From positions 1-62,385 of the forward strand of contig JAIBEV010000046.1 in assembly GCA_019459505.1 (NCBI GenBank): DNA of 62,385 nucleotides. Reading direction: 5' to 3'. Shown one piece after another: positions 1 to 9,280 of this stretch; within the stretch, counting starts at the first letter, position 1, and every line of letters begins with the position of its first letter. Under the pieces are notes generated by a model. The model worked only from the letters and a program-made list of their open reading frames with translations. It searched no databases and was not told where the DNA came from. Both the position numbers and the translations under genes were made by a program. This stretch comes from Candidatus Paracaedibacteraceae bacterium. GTDB lineage: Bacteria > Pseudomonadota > Alphaproteobacteria > Paracaedibacterales > Paracaedibacteraceae.

Positions 1-125
1 AATCTCGAGTTTCCAGGTCAAGCTGATGCTTGTACGGAAAAAGGATGGTTGGTGAAGGAGGGGCTCTCTCTCCCTCATTCCGGCCTTGAGCCGGAATCTA
101 TACCACTGCCTTCATGACAGCAAGG
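1..125 (-). repeat. Palindromic repeat copy A (left edge)
   Basis: A perfect GC-rich palindrome lies at 77-97 (ATTCCGGC, 5-nt loop, GCCGGAAT as read on the minus strand). It is followed on that strand by GAGGGAG and then a diverged TTTCC...GGAAA element at 10-40. The same hairpin and flank occur near 14.9 kb and 54.1 kb, so this is one member of a dispersed family. From about 126 to 372 I see only AT-rich sequence and no recognisable gene. Confidence 0.6.
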
Positions 126-372
126 TTTAACAAAACATAGCTGTTGAATTTCCTAAAAGAAAAAAAATCTTAACAGTCTTTAGATGTACCTGAGGTTATA
201 ACTGAACTGAATCTATTATGTGTATTTTATAACGAATGGATTGTATTCAATTATATTTTAGTATTCTCTCTATATGAAAGATATATAGCTTTATTCATAT
301 AACCTTTTGAGAGTTGAAGGATGTTCCTATAGAATTGTCCTCTGTATGTAACCTTAAACTCGTAAAAATGCC

Positions 373-1449
373 ATGTGTAAAAAAATCTGTAGAATAATAC
401 TGTGTACTCTTTTTAATTTGATTTTATCTGCTTTGATCATCCTAGGCTTGATGTTCACTAAATACTATGAGTTTTTTATCTCTGATTTAATTGGGCCACC
501 CAGAGGATTTTGGTGGGAAGGCTTCCCTTTGCTTACAAAAATATTTGTATTAATTTCGTTAAAAGCATTACTTTTAGCCGGTGTTATTAACGGATTTCGG
601 CAAAAGAAGTTTGCTTTTTCAAAATTATTTGTTGCGTGCTCGTCAGTTTTCTTTCTCTGGGAGGTATTAAATAATTTTGGGAGTATCCATTATAAGCGAC
701 TATTCAATCTAAAAGATTACTTGTCATATGTTGAAAACAATCCTTCACGGCCTCAGGCTGTTAGCATGGATAAGATCAAACTTCTTTCTTTAGAGCTTGT
801 AAAGGCTATCCACGTTAAAGACGAGGCTATTTTTGAGGATCATGCTCCTTATACAGTTGAAGAATCTTTAATTGAAGTATTAGTAGGTAAAGAAAAGCTT
901 GAGGATACCGAAGCCTATGACGCCCTTATTAACTCCATAAAGGCAGTTCTAAAAAATATTAACGCTTATAAAAAAGATTATAAAGGTTTTATAAGTAAAT
1001 TCTGGGATGAAAAACAATTTAAAAAGCTTTGGAAAGAGCTTGTATCCCCTCCTAAATTTTGGCATAAGATTCCGGAAATATACCAAAAGGAAATAATCTT
1101 AGATGGTTGGTTTCCTTCAATAAAAAATTACTTGGCCAATTCCTCGGCAGCCTCTTTAGAGCTCCTTGATCTGACTCAGCAATTAAATGAAAAGTATCTT
1201 CAGATAGCCCACTTACTAAAAAATCAATTTGACCATTATACCGTTAAGAACTATGTTATCTCTTTTGAGGATGAGGCAGTCGCGAATGAGTATCACCAAG
1301 CATTAGAAGATATTCACCGTTTAGAAAAAGCGATTGAAGCAAAAAATGAGACTTTGGATAAAGAAGCTCAGGAAAGACGTGAAGCTGCTATAAAAAAATT
1401 GGGTAGGGAGAAAGTAGAAGAGATAGAAAACACTCTTAACAGCTTATAA
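373..1449 (+). CDS. Orphan membrane protein with charged C-terminal coiled coil
   Basis: I do not recognise this 358-residue protein. The first ~110 residues hold three hydrophobic membrane-spanning stretches (about 8-29, 52-72 and 80-100). The remaining two thirds are hydrophilic and helix-rich, ending in a strongly E/K-charged segment (about 305-358) that looks like a coiled coil. The ATG has no clear Shine-Dalgarno. The next gene starts 58 nt downstream on the same strand and also encodes an unrecognised membrane protein of almost the same length, so the two may be co-transcribed and may act together. Function unknown. Confidence 0.6.
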   Translation: MCKKICRIILCTLFNLILSALIILGLMFTKYYEFFISDLIGPPRGFWWEGFPLLTKIFVLISLKALLLAGVINGFRQKKFAFSKLFVACSSVFFLWEVLNNFGSIHYKRLFNLKDYLSYVENNPSRPQAVSMDKIKLLSLELVKAIHVKDEAIFEDHAPYTVEESLIEVLVGKEKLEDTEAYDALINSIKAVLKNINAYKKDYKGFISKFWDEKQFKKLWKELVSPPKFWHKIPEIYQKEIILDGWFPSIKNYLANSSAASLELLDLTQQLNEKYLQIAHLLKNQFDHYTVKNYVISFEDEAVANEYHQALEDIHRLEKAIEAKNETLDKEAQERREAAIKKLGREKVEEIENTLNSL

Positions 1450-1507
1450 ATCTGTAGAGATTAAGCCTCTTTCCAACTTTTAATAAACTGAATCAGGATT
1501 TTTAGTT

Positions 1508-2590
1508 ATGACGTTAAACGGAAAGATAAAAAAAATATTAACTCACAATAAAGCACTTTGGTTTTCCTATTCTTTTGCTTGGCGGTACTGCTTAATCCAT
1601 CAAATACTCGTCTGGACGCACGGGATGTTCATTATTGAAAAATTTTTTAGCTATACATACTTCTCAGACGAGTTTGGAAGTATGGGGGTATTTCAGGGAG
1701 TTATGGAGTTTGTAAGACCTCTACTTGAAGCCTATGTTGCCTTAAAATGGCTTCAAAAAAGTAATGTCTTTAATAAGAATAATATTGAGCTTCCTTTAAA
1801 ACTTAAGTTTTTGTTGATGGGGGTTTCTACGGTTGGTGGGATTGCTTCAATTCTAGGTTGGGGTGCGCTAAGGACCCTAGACTTACAGGAGTATTCAAAA
1901 TTTTGTCAATTAATGAAAGCCTGTATACTAATTGGAGGAGGATATTTAATTGCTAAAAAATTTGATTGTATAAATAGAATTTCTCCATTTTTACCTATCC
2001 CCTCTTTATTTAATCAGGCTGAATTAACCTTAAAAATTAAGGATATCTTCCACGTTTTTTTGCATCTCTTCTGCAGAGTATACGCTATAGCATTTTTATC
2101 GATACAGTTTATCGATTCCTTAAAGGTTAGTTTATTGAGTGATTCAGAGAAATTTTCTGGATGGGAAGGGCTAGGTTATATGGCACTTCTTCTGCTTGTT
2201 TTCAGTATTTACATGTTTTTCCTTGTCTACAAGGCTATTAAAGAAGCGGCTGTATATAAGTTTGATCATTTAGAGTTAAGGCTAGGGACCTCAAAATGGA
2301 AAAAGAGAGTCGTTATTTTTCTATTAACAAGCCTTTTCTTTGTCTTAGAGAAGGCTTCTTTGGTTTTCAAATATTTTTTTCTTGCCTATAATATTATTGA
2401 TATCCAATTTATACTAGGACATCCGGGCTTCAGGCTCTCCTTTACACACTCAGTAGAAACTTTAATATGTTTTTTGGCATGCCTCAGTATAGCGATGGTT
2501 GTTTGGTACATCTTGGTTAGAGGAGGGGCTGTCTCTGTTTATAGAGATTGCCGTACTCTAGAAGGCGAGAAAGTAATAGATAATGGGTAA
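1508..2590 (+). CDS. Orphan multi-pass membrane protein
   Basis: A 360-residue protein rich in hydrophobic stretches (roughly six to eight possible transmembrane helices across its length) with short polar loops. No motif is recognisable and no signal peptide is obvious. AGGA lies about 10 nt upstream of the ATG. It follows another orphan membrane protein by 58 nt on the same strand. It ends in a short charged tail. It could be a transporter or a membrane scaffold, but nothing in the sequence decides this. Confidence 0.6.
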   Translation: MTLNGKIKKILTHNKALWFSYSFAWRYCLIHQILVWTHGMFIIEKFFSYTYFSDEFGSMGVFQGVMEFVRPLLEAYVALKWLQKSNVFNKNNIELPLKLKFLLMGVSTVGGIASILGWGALRTLDLQEYSKFCQLMKACILIGGGYLIAKKFDCINRISPFLPIPSLFNQAELTLKIKDIFHVFLHLFCRVYAIAFLSIQFIDSLKVSLLSDSEKFSGWEGLGYMALLLLVFSIYMFFLVYKAIKEAAVYKFDHLELRLGTSKWKKRVVIFLLTSLFFVLEKASLVFKYFFLAYNIIDIQFILGHPGFRLSFTHSVETLICFLACLSIAMVVWYILVRGGAVSVYRDCRTLEGEKVIDNG

Positions 2591-2727
2591 AAATTAAAAG
2601 TACTTCAAGTGTGGGGGGGAATTGCTTAACTAAAAACTAACCCTGCAGTTTCTATTTCTTCTATCTGTTTGGAGCGTCCAGGTTGGTGGGAACAATTAAA
2701 TAGCTGTAAGATATCTTATAAAAAGGG

Positions 2728-2755
2728 TTGACATTTTAGGGGAATGCTTTATACG
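2728..2755 (+). promoter_or_regulatory. Sigma-70-type promoter for the exported GNAT gene
   Basis: TTGACA at 2728-2733 and TATACG at 2750-2755 are separated by 16 nt. The -35 box is a perfect consensus. It would place a transcription start near 2762, about 95 nt before the start codon of the acetyltransferase-like gene. Confidence 0.55.
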
Positions 2756-2855
2756 TTAGTGCTATACAGTACAGCCAAGAGCTTACTAAATAAAAATTAA
2801 AAATATCTTTTATCCTTAAATAATTAATTCCGTTTTGAAAAAGAGGTGAATGCTC

Positions 2856-3926
2856 ATGAAAAAGACCCTCTATAGTCTTATGGCCCTTTGTTTCTTACAT
2901 AAAAGTATGGCTTATGATTCTACCGCTCAAGATAATGCTATAGCTCAGGCTTTTAGCCAAGATAATGATATTTATCGCAGCCGATCCTTTACCATCGAAC
3001 CATTAAAATCATATCCTGGCCAGGTTGAGCTGACTCCTTATAAAAGAGGAAAACGTTTCGATCTTCTCTCACGCGTTTCATTAGGAAATGGTCAGGAAGA
3101 GAAGAATTTAAGCGATGAAAGGTGTGAACAGTATATTGATTCCTATAATATAATTTGTTCTCTCAATACTTCTTCTGAACAAGCCACTAAAATACTTGAA
3201 AGGCGAAACCAAGTCGATTTTTATCGCAAGAATAAATCCATGCCAGAAGAAAAGATAAACGAGTGGATACAGTGGTTTATTGAGAAAAAGGAATGGGGAG
3301 TAATTGTTGACGAAAAGTCAAAAAAAAGAGCCAAAGATTTTGTACTCCAGATCAGCAATCAATGTAGAAAAAACTTTATTCTTCGACATTCCTTATCAGT
3401 GGGGGATAAGGGTCTATCAGGCAGTATTGTACTCTATCCCGGTCATAATCCTAAAATTATTGAAGATCTGGAAGAATCAGGCATTATTACAGCACCGATC
3501 TGGGCTATTGGCTCTCTAGAGTATCAAATTAATTTTTCCAAAGAAATCTTGCATGTCAATTTAGTTTCTGTGGAAAGTTTTTGGCGTAGTCGTGGCCATG
3601 GGTATGCTCTCGCTCGATATTTAGCTGATTTTGCTAAAGAGCACTTTCAGCATATTGCCAGGTATATGACAGTAAGTTGTCGCAATTCTCACTCCCAGCG
3701 TATTTTTGAAAAAGCTGGGTTTGTTAAAAACGTACTTGCTGAAGCCAAGCTTTTTTATGGTGCAACTCATTACCGTGAGGTTTCTCTTAAAGAATGGGAG
3801 CGAGAGCAGGCAGTCATGACGGCTTGGAACGATTCACACGGTCAAAGATATCTTGTTTGGCTCACAAAAGCATATCCTGAGATTTTTCCAAACCAATATC
3901 ATAAAGTCGGATACCGATATTATTAA
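2856..3926 (+). CDS. Exported GNAT-fold acetyltransferase-like protein
   Basis: A 356-residue protein with an N-terminal Sec signal peptide (KK, then a hydrophobic core, then SMA|YD) and a C-terminal GNAT-like domain from about residue 165 to 305. The acetyl-CoA-binding motif reads RSRGHGYA, matching R/QxxGxG/A, and is followed by the typical helix and a SRNSHSQRIFEKAGF segment matching the conserved 'N..a...yek.GF' region. I chose the ATG at 2856 over that at 2850 because GAGGTG sits 9 nt before it but almost abuts the first ATG. Acetyl-CoA is cytosolic, so an exported GNAT protein suggests action in a host cell. That role is inferred. Confidence 0.7.
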   Translation: MKKTLYSLMALCFLHKSMAYDSTAQDNAIAQAFSQDNDIYRSRSFTIEPLKSYPGQVELTPYKRGKRFDLLSRVSLGNGQEEKNLSDERCEQYIDSYNIICSLNTSSEQATKILERRNQVDFYRKNKSMPEEKINEWIQWFIEKKEWGVIVDEKSKKRAKDFVLQISNQCRKNFILRHSLSVGDKGLSGSIVLYPGHNPKIIEDLEESGIITAPIWAIGSLEYQINFSKEILHVNLVSVESFWRSRGHGYALARYLADFAKEHFQHIARYMTVSCRNSHSQRIFEKAGFVKNVLAEAKLFYGATHYREVSLKEWEREQAVMTAWNDSHGQRYLVWLTKAYPEIFPNQYHKVGYRYY

Positions 3927-4240
3927 TTGCTAGATGTCTTTAGTTATAAGTTTATCCTCCTGGCTTTGATGGGGGACAATTCAAAATTTTCCCTCCATCC
4001 TTCGGTAAATGAATACGTAAATGAACACATCGTGTACATTTATAATCTTAAAAACAAAGCACCTAAAAGTTATCTATTACGTTAATCCCCTCCTTATATT
4101 TCTGTTTTTTTAAATTCCCCTTTCAGACCGAGTTATTCTGAGTACGTAAAATTTTATAGATTTTTTATACTGATCTTACTCAAAGAGTTTATATATGATT
4201 TTTCTTAATGAAATTAAATGATTAACCTTACGGAGGCAGT
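3927..4240. other. Intergenic region without recognisable gene
   Basis: About 310 AT-rich bases between the GNAT gene and the DUF2971-like gene. I see no ORF with a ribosome site, no hairpin with a U tract and no RNA gene. It presumably contains the promoter of the downstream gene. Confidence 0.4.
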
Positions 4241-4942
4241 GTGGTAAGGAGGATTGTGCATTATACGACGGTAGAAAATATTGGCAAGATTATTGAATCC
4301 CAAGTTTTTAGATTATCCAGTGTTGAGCAAATTATCACCAAGAGTATGAAGAAAGGGCAATTGAATGAGGAGCATATTTATGATTCCTATTTAAGTAATG
4401 TCTTTATAGATTTAGGATTTGATATTATCCGATTAATCCCTTTTTACCACGCCTCTTTAAAACCTCTCTTAAACTCTACTTTTCTATTGTCGTTTACCGG
4501 AACACATCAATCTGATTTTCATTGGCAAGAGTATGCAGCGAATGAAAATGGGGTAGCAATTGTATTGAGAGACAAACCCTTCACAGAGTTTTCTGAAACC
4601 CATGGGTTTTTTTATAGCCGAGGACAGGTGAGGTATGATGGTTATTATTTTATGAGACGGAAAGTATGCGACTATATTCAATCTATTTTAGAAGGGCAAC
4701 CGACAACAACAGCTCAAGCCAAAGCTTTTTTGAAAGCTGTTGCTTTTAGTAAATATCAGCGCTATCATCCTGAGAAAGAAGAAAGAATTGTCATCAAATC
4801 TTTCGATATAGCGGCAGATTATTTGAATATCCCCCTTGAGCCCCAAACGGATATTCTGCGAATTTATACAAAAAATAATGATCTTGCCCGGTTATTAAGA
4901 CAAAAAATGGATTATCCCTCTCATAAAATATTGGTCGTCTGA
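4241..4942 (+). CDS. DUF2971-like protein
   Basis: A 233-residue protein with GTG start, supported by GGAGG about 5 nt upstream. The N-terminal VHYTTVENIGKIIES and the central segment FLLSFTGTHQSDFHWQEYA followed by NGVAIVLRD match the layout of the DUF2971 family as I know it ('yhYts...', 'sFs....W..Ya....G..i.fd'). It carries no signal peptide. The biochemical role of DUF2971 proteins is not established. The gene is flanked by unrelated genes and is probably monocistronic. Confidence 0.6.
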   Translation: MVRRIVHYTTVENIGKIIESQVFRLSSVEQIITKSMKKGQLNEEHIYDSYLSNVFIDLGFDIIRLIPFYHASLKPLLNSTFLLSFTGTHQSDFHWQEYAANENGVAIVLRDKPFTEFSETHGFFYSRGQVRYDGYYFMRRKVCDYIQSILEGQPTTTAQAKAFLKAVAFSKYQRYHPEKEERIVIKSFDIAADYLNIPLEPQTDILRIYTKNNDLARLLRQKMDYPSHKILVV

Positions 4943-5043
4943 CGTCTTGTTTATGTTGTCTAGGTAAGCTGATAACCCTACCTATAAAATTTAGGAACAT
5001 CCATAAGTAGTAATACGGTCAACCCTTTCATCATTGCTTCTAT

Positions 5044-5448
5044 TTAAACATCCTCGGTATCGGTATCTGCTTTGCCATTACTCAAGTCAGCTCTGGCTCT
5101 TTTGGCAAGATCTTCATATTTCTTTTTAATGGCTTTGAGCTGGTGGGGTGATAATTCTTCAAGGTCTAATAAGACATTATGGGCGCCAGCATGGGCACGA
5201 ATGAGCTCATCTATTTTTATTTGTAAGGCTTCACTATCGCGATTTTGCGTATTTTGAATTAAAAACACCATTAAAAATGTAATGATGGTCGTACCAGTGT
5301 TAATAATCAATTGCCAGGTATCTGAATAGTTAAAAAGGGGGCCTGTTATAGCCCACCCCACCACAATTGCAATCGCAATCAAGAAGGTAAAAGGACGACC
5401 GGACAAATCTGCAATATGGCCCGACAAGGTAGAAAAACCATTCGACAA
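5044..5448 (-). CDS. Low-affinity iron permease family protein
   Basis: A 134-residue protein whose sequence closely follows the low-affinity iron permease family (PF04120): SGRPFTFLIAIAIVVGWAITGPLF, then FSDTWQ-like YSDTWQLIINTGTTIITFLMVFLIQNTQNRDS and a C-terminal hydrophilic helix. There are two transmembrane helices (about 20-38 and 48-68). No ATG is available near the N terminus. The frame opens at a stop (TAA at 5458-5460), so TTG at 5448 is the likely start, with a poor ribosome site. An iron role is suggested only by the family name. Confidence 0.8.
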   Translation of the reverse strand: MSNGFSTLSGHIADLSGRPFTFLIAIAIVVGWAITGPLFNYSDTWQLIINTGTTIITFLMVFLIQNTQNRDSEALQIKIDELIRAHAGAHNVLLDLEELSPHQLKAIKKKYEDLAKRARADLSNGKADTDTEDV

Positions 5449-5750
5449 AAATATTGATTAAAGTGCTCTTTTCCCATTATCCTTCTATCCATTTCAATGG
5501 TTCTCAATAATTTTATTGTGTCGCATCGTTCTGTGGAATCAAAGTCTAATTGTTAAGTTCTTAATCATAAAATGTGCTTATTATCCTTATTACTTTGTCG
5601 AAAATGGGGAGAAAGAGAAAAGCGATTTAATTCTATCTGTATAATTACTGATGGTTTTTAATCACTAAATTATCAACCATTTTAACAGGAATTTAACTCT
5701 TACAGTATTAAATAAAGTTTTCTAATTCCACTGTAAGAGGAGAACAACTC
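5449..5750. other. Divergent intergenic region
   Basis: About 300 AT-rich bases between the divergent iron-permease-like gene and the Sel1 gene. No coding sequence or structured element is recognisable. It must contain promoters for both. Confidence 0.4.
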
Positions 5751-6692
5751 ATGAGATATATAGGCTTAACATTAACACTGATAGGATTATCTTCTACCGT
5801 TATGTCAATGGAATATACAGGATCTAATTATAAAGTTCTTAGTAATCAGCCTTTACAGCAAAATAGAAATCAAAGGGATAGCATGGTTCTGAAAAGTTCC
5901 ACTAATGGAGGAGCCTTGGAAAATACAGAGGGAAGCCTTTTATATAATCAAGGATTAACTCATTACGACTCAGCCATTAAATCTCCGCAGCAAAAAGATT
6001 CACATCTTCAAATAGCACGGTCGTTATTGACTGAGGCTGCAGAAAAAGGGCACCTCGGGGCAACAAAGTTACTGGGAAAGATGTGGGAAAATGGAGAAGG
6101 AGGGGATAAGAATTACGATGAAGCTGAAAAATTCTATCTAAACGCTAAAAACTTAGGGGATATACAGGTCGCCTATCAGTTAGAAATGCTCTATAAAAAA
6201 ACCGGTCAAGGTGGTAAAAGATTTGATCTATACAAAGAATTAGCGGAAGCTGGTAAATCTTCAGCCCAAGTGGCATTGGGTAACATGTACTTGGAAGGGG
6301 TAAAAGAAAGGGATATTGCTCCTAATATGGATGAAGCAATTGAATGGTATGCTAGGGCTGCTGAGCAGGCAGATCTGAAAGGTCAATATTTCTTAGGATG
6401 TGCTTATTTTAAGCTTAAAAATTATGAGGAAGCTGCTAAATATTTTAAACAAATTAGTGACCATCCACAGTCAGAAAAAATCTTGGGTAACCAAAGTCTT
6501 GGGGAAGTGAAAAATGCCCTAGGTAATATTTATGCAAGGAAACGCGAAAGTGCTCGAAAGGCTTTAAAGCTGTATGAAGAATCTCTTGACCTGGGCAATA
6601 GAAAGGCGCAGGAAATGTTGGATGCAGTCTCGGAGAAGCTTCCAAAAGCGAAAAGGGATGAGTACGGTGAAGAATATCAACCTCTCTTATAG
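5751..6692 (+). CDS. Exported Sel1-repeat protein
   Basis: A 313-residue protein with a Sec signal peptide (MRYIGLTLTLIGLSSTVMSM) followed by Sel1/TPR-like helical repeats from about residue 65 to 300. Typical repeat cores are AEKGHLGATKLLGKMWENGEGG, AQVALGNMYLEGV and AEQADLKGQYFLGCAYF. Sel1 repeats mediate protein-protein contacts. In intracellular bacteria such exported proteins often contact host factors or serve the envelope, but the partner is unknown here. AGAGGAG lies 9 nt before the ATG. A second exported Sel1 protein lies near 26-27.5 kb. Confidence 0.85.
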   Translation: MRYIGLTLTLIGLSSTVMSMEYTGSNYKVLSNQPLQQNRNQRDSMVLKSSTNGGALENTEGSLLYNQGLTHYDSAIKSPQQKDSHLQIARSLLTEAAEKGHLGATKLLGKMWENGEGGDKNYDEAEKFYLNAKNLGDIQVAYQLEMLYKKTGQGGKRFDLYKELAEAGKSSAQVALGNMYLEGVKERDIAPNMDEAIEWYARAAEQADLKGQYFLGCAYFKLKNYEEAAKYFKQISDHPQSEKILGNQSLGEVKNALGNIYARKRESARKALKLYEESLDLGNRKAQEMLDAVSEKLPKAKRDEYGEEYQPLL

Positions 6693-7049
6693 AAAGAACT
6701 ATATTCCAACTATATTTTCATGCTGTGGAATAAGCTAAAGAGTGAGAGCTAAGGTGTTTTGAAAACACTCGTATTTAAGCTTTATCAAATGAAATAGCTC
6801 TTAGCCCCAGTTTAGGCTGGCAGATATAGTGAGGTCATCTTCAGGTTGCTAAAGGTAAACGCAAGGATTAAGAATAGTTCTTTAAGAGTATTCCCGATTG
6901 CCGCAGGAAACCAAGAGGCCTCATTAACAATCCATTTCACAGCAGCCCTGTAGCATTAACTTGTTAGGATAAATTATAAATATAGTGAATGGACTTAAGA
7001 GAGAGACTTAGGTAAACTATAAATCACATACATTAAATGTTTCAGGTCC
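6693..7049. other. Intergenic region upstream of mlaE
   Basis: About 357 bases. A short 7-bp inverted repeat (GTGTTTT/AAAACAC) lies near 6752-6766, without a U tract. A 46-codon open stretch on the minus strand (about 6812-6952) has no convincing start. I do not call a gene. Confidence 0.35.
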
Positions 7050-7832
7050 ATGATCATCATTGATTTTTTTGCCTCGGTAGGCCGAGTTTTCATTAGTTTT
7101 ATGCAATCCACTGGCCGTGTTGCCCTATTTCTTACTGAATCCATTGTCCGATTATTTCATCGGCCTTTTTATTTAAGGCAAGTGCTGGTGCAGTTTTTGC
7201 ACATTGGCTACTTTTCTTTGCCGGTGGTGGGATTAACGGCCATATCGTCTGGCATGGTGTTGGCTTTACAAAGTTATACAGGATTTTCTCGGTTTTCAGC
7301 TGAAGGTGCGGTAGCTACAGTCGTCGTTTTGTCGATGACCAGAGAACTTGGGCCAGTTCTGGCTGGTTTAATGGTGGCGGGGCGTATGGGGGCCTCTATG
7401 GCTGCAGAAATTGCAACAATGCGAGTTACAGAACAACTGGATGCCTTGACGACTCTTTCTACTAATCCCATTAAGTATCTCGTAACGCCTAGAATTATTG
7501 CTGGTTTTTTAATGTTGCCTGTCTTGGTTTTAATTGCCGATATTATTGGGGTAATGGGTGGCTATATTGTGAGTGTATACCAGTTAGGATTTAATCCAAG
7601 TAATTATCTTCAACAGACAGTTAAGTATTTGGAAATAAAAGATGTGATGGCAGGATTAATTAAAGCTGCAGCATTTGGGGTCATTATTACGCTTATGGGA
7701 TGCTATCATGGATATTATTCTGGACGAGGAGCCGAAGGCGTTGGACGGGCAACAACAAATGCTGTTGTGTCAGCGTCGGTTTTAATTTTATTCATGAATT
7801 ATGCCTTGACGGCATTACTATTTGATAAATGA
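7050..7832 (+). CDS. mlaE: MlaE-family phospholipid ABC transporter permease
   Basis: This 260-residue multi-pass membrane protein is the permease of the Mla system, which moves phospholipids between inner and outer membrane. The MlaE/DUF140 core is obvious: the glycine-rich segment TRELGPVLAGLMVAGRMGAS, then AAEIATMRVTEQLDAL and PRIIAGFLMLPVL. Length is normal for the family. The ATP-binding partner starts 7 nt after the stop codon, so they form an operon. The substrate-binding MlaD and the periplasmic MlaC are not adjacent in this window. Confidence 0.93.
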   Translation: MIIIDFFASVGRVFISFMQSTGRVALFLTESIVRLFHRPFYLRQVLVQFLHIGYFSLPVVGLTAISSGMVLALQSYTGFSRFSAEGAVATVVVLSMTRELGPVLAGLMVAGRMGASMAAEIATMRVTEQLDALTTLSTNPIKYLVTPRIIAGFLMLPVLVLIADIIGVMGGYIVSVYQLGFNPSNYLQQTVKYLEIKDVMAGLIKAAAFGVIITLMGCYHGYYSGRGAEGVGRATTNAVVSASVLILFMNYALTALLFDK

Positions 7833-7839
7833 GGTTGCC

Positions 7840-8601
7840 ATGAAAATTCAACCTAAAATTCAAATCCGTAATTTGAAGAAAGCTTTTGGCGATAAAGTTG
7901 TACTTGATGGTTTGGACCTAGATATCCAAGCAGGGGAATCCTTTGTGGTTATCGGAGGATCAGGGACAGGTAAGTCAGTTTTACTTAAATGTATTCTAGG
8001 ATTATTGTCGCCTGATTCAGGTGAAATTCTTATTGATGGAGAAGATGTAACGCATGTGCCCGCTAAAAAACGGCAGGAAATGATGTTGCGTTTTGGCATG
8101 CTGTTTCAGGGAGGGGCGTTATTTGATAGTTTGTCTGTTTGGCGCAACGTGGCTTTTGGCCTTATGAATGCTCAGGGGGTGGATGCGGTAACAGCTCGTA
8201 AGATTGCTCTTGAAAAGTTGGAAGAAGTTGATCTATCTTCTTCGATTGCTGATATTTATCCCGCTGAATTATCAGGTGGTATGCAAAAGCGAGTCTCCTT
8301 GGCTCGTGCCATTGCCGGAAACCCTGAAATTATTTTTTTTGATGAACCAACAACAGGATTGGATCCAATAGTTAGCGGGACCATCAATAATTTAATTCTG
8401 CGCAATGTGCGGCATCTCGGCGCCACAGCTTTGACCATTACTCATGATATTAATTCTTTGCGCCATATCGGTGATCGGGTAGGGTTGTTATTCAAGGGGA
8501 AGTTTATTTGGACCGGCAGTGTTGCTGAGATGGATCAAACTGAAAGCCCCCATATGCGCCAGTTTATTGGAGGATTGTCTGAGGGTCCTTTTACTGATTA
8601 A
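7840..8601 (+). CDS. mlaF: MlaF-family ABC transporter ATP-binding protein
   Basis: A 253-residue ABC ATPase that powers the MlaE permease encoded just upstream. Walker A is GGSGTGKS (residues 39-46), the signature is LSGGMQKR, Walker B is IIFFDEPTTGLDP, and the H-loop is THD. The PTTGLDPIVSG and LFQGGALFDS segments are typical of the MlaF branch. I place the start at ATG 7840, which has GAGG 6 nt upstream. An in-frame TTG at 7822 would overlap the permease and lacks a ribosome site. Confidence 0.93.
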   Translation: MKIQPKIQIRNLKKAFGDKVVLDGLDLDIQAGESFVVIGGSGTGKSVLLKCILGLLSPDSGEILIDGEDVTHVPAKKRQEMMLRFGMLFQGGALFDSLSVWRNVAFGLMNAQGVDAVTARKIALEKLEEVDLSSSIADIYPAELSGGMQKRVSLARAIAGNPEIIFFDEPTTGLDPIVSGTINNLILRNVRHLGATALTITHDINSLRHIGDRVGLLFKGKFIWTGSVAEMDQTESPHMRQFIGGLSEGPFTD

Positions 8602-8802
8602 GGCTCAGTAAATTTTTAAGAATAGGACGACATCAGCTTAATTGCAGCCTCTGACTTCGTAATTTCTTCCTTAAGAAAATAGGGCATAAGTATGCCTTGT
8701 TAAAAATTTAAGTTTTTTCAATTTAAGTAAATAACTCCAGTCTTCTATTTTATGATTAGTTTGATTTGTAATTTTTTTCTAGAGAAGTGGGAAAGTACTG
8801 TA

Positions 8803-9231
8803 ATGCCAACTAATCCTAAAACAGAAAAAGAATACGCTAAAGATTATACGCAGCCTCACTTACGTGAGGAACTAAAAGAAAAAATAAGAGCCAGTTCAAA
8901 AGGTGGGAAAAAAGGGCAATGGTCAGCCCGTAAATCACAAATTTTAACCAAAGAATATGAAGCATTAGGCGGGGGTTATAAGCATAAAGGTAAGCTGACG
9001 TCTTCTCAACGCAGTTTAAAAAAATGGACCTCAGAAAATTGGCAAACTGAAAAGGGTGATAAAGCCCGAAAGGGTGACAGCACACAACGCTATTTGCCAA
9101 AAAAAGTATGGAATGAATTAACTGCAGCAGAAAAAGAAGAAACAAATAAGCGTAAAATAGATTCTTCTAAAAAAGGTCACCAGTATGTTGCTAACCTCCC
9201 TGCTGTACGGGAGAAAAAGAAAGATACATAA
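8803..9231 (+). CDS. DUF5872-like basic protein
   Basis: A 142-residue, lysine-rich, highly polar protein. Its sequence follows a family I know from memory as DUF5872, present in bacteria, phages and giant viruses: DYTQPHLREELKEKI, GKKGQWSARKSQIL..EYEALGGGYK, SLKKWTSENWQT, RYLPKKVWNEL, SSKKGHQYVAN. I chose the ATG at 8803 because the family begins there; the frame extends 17 codons upstream. Function unknown, and the basic composition suggests nucleic-acid contact. The next gene is another phage-type small protein, 49 nt downstream. Confidence 0.7.
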   Translation: MPTNPKTEKEYAKDYTQPHLREELKEKIRASSKGGKKGQWSARKSQILTKEYEALGGGYKHKGKLTSSQRSLKKWTSENWQTEKGDKARKGDSTQRYLPKKVWNELTAAEKEETNKRKIDSSKKGHQYVANLPAVREKKKDT

Positions 9232-9280
9232 ATTTGGTGCAGCTAGTCATAATATTTTTTAAGAAAGAAGGCTTATATAG

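Noticed and set aside
6812-6952. 46-codon open stretch on the minus strand upstream of mlaE
   Set aside because: Only a GTG start with a weak site and no recognisable product.
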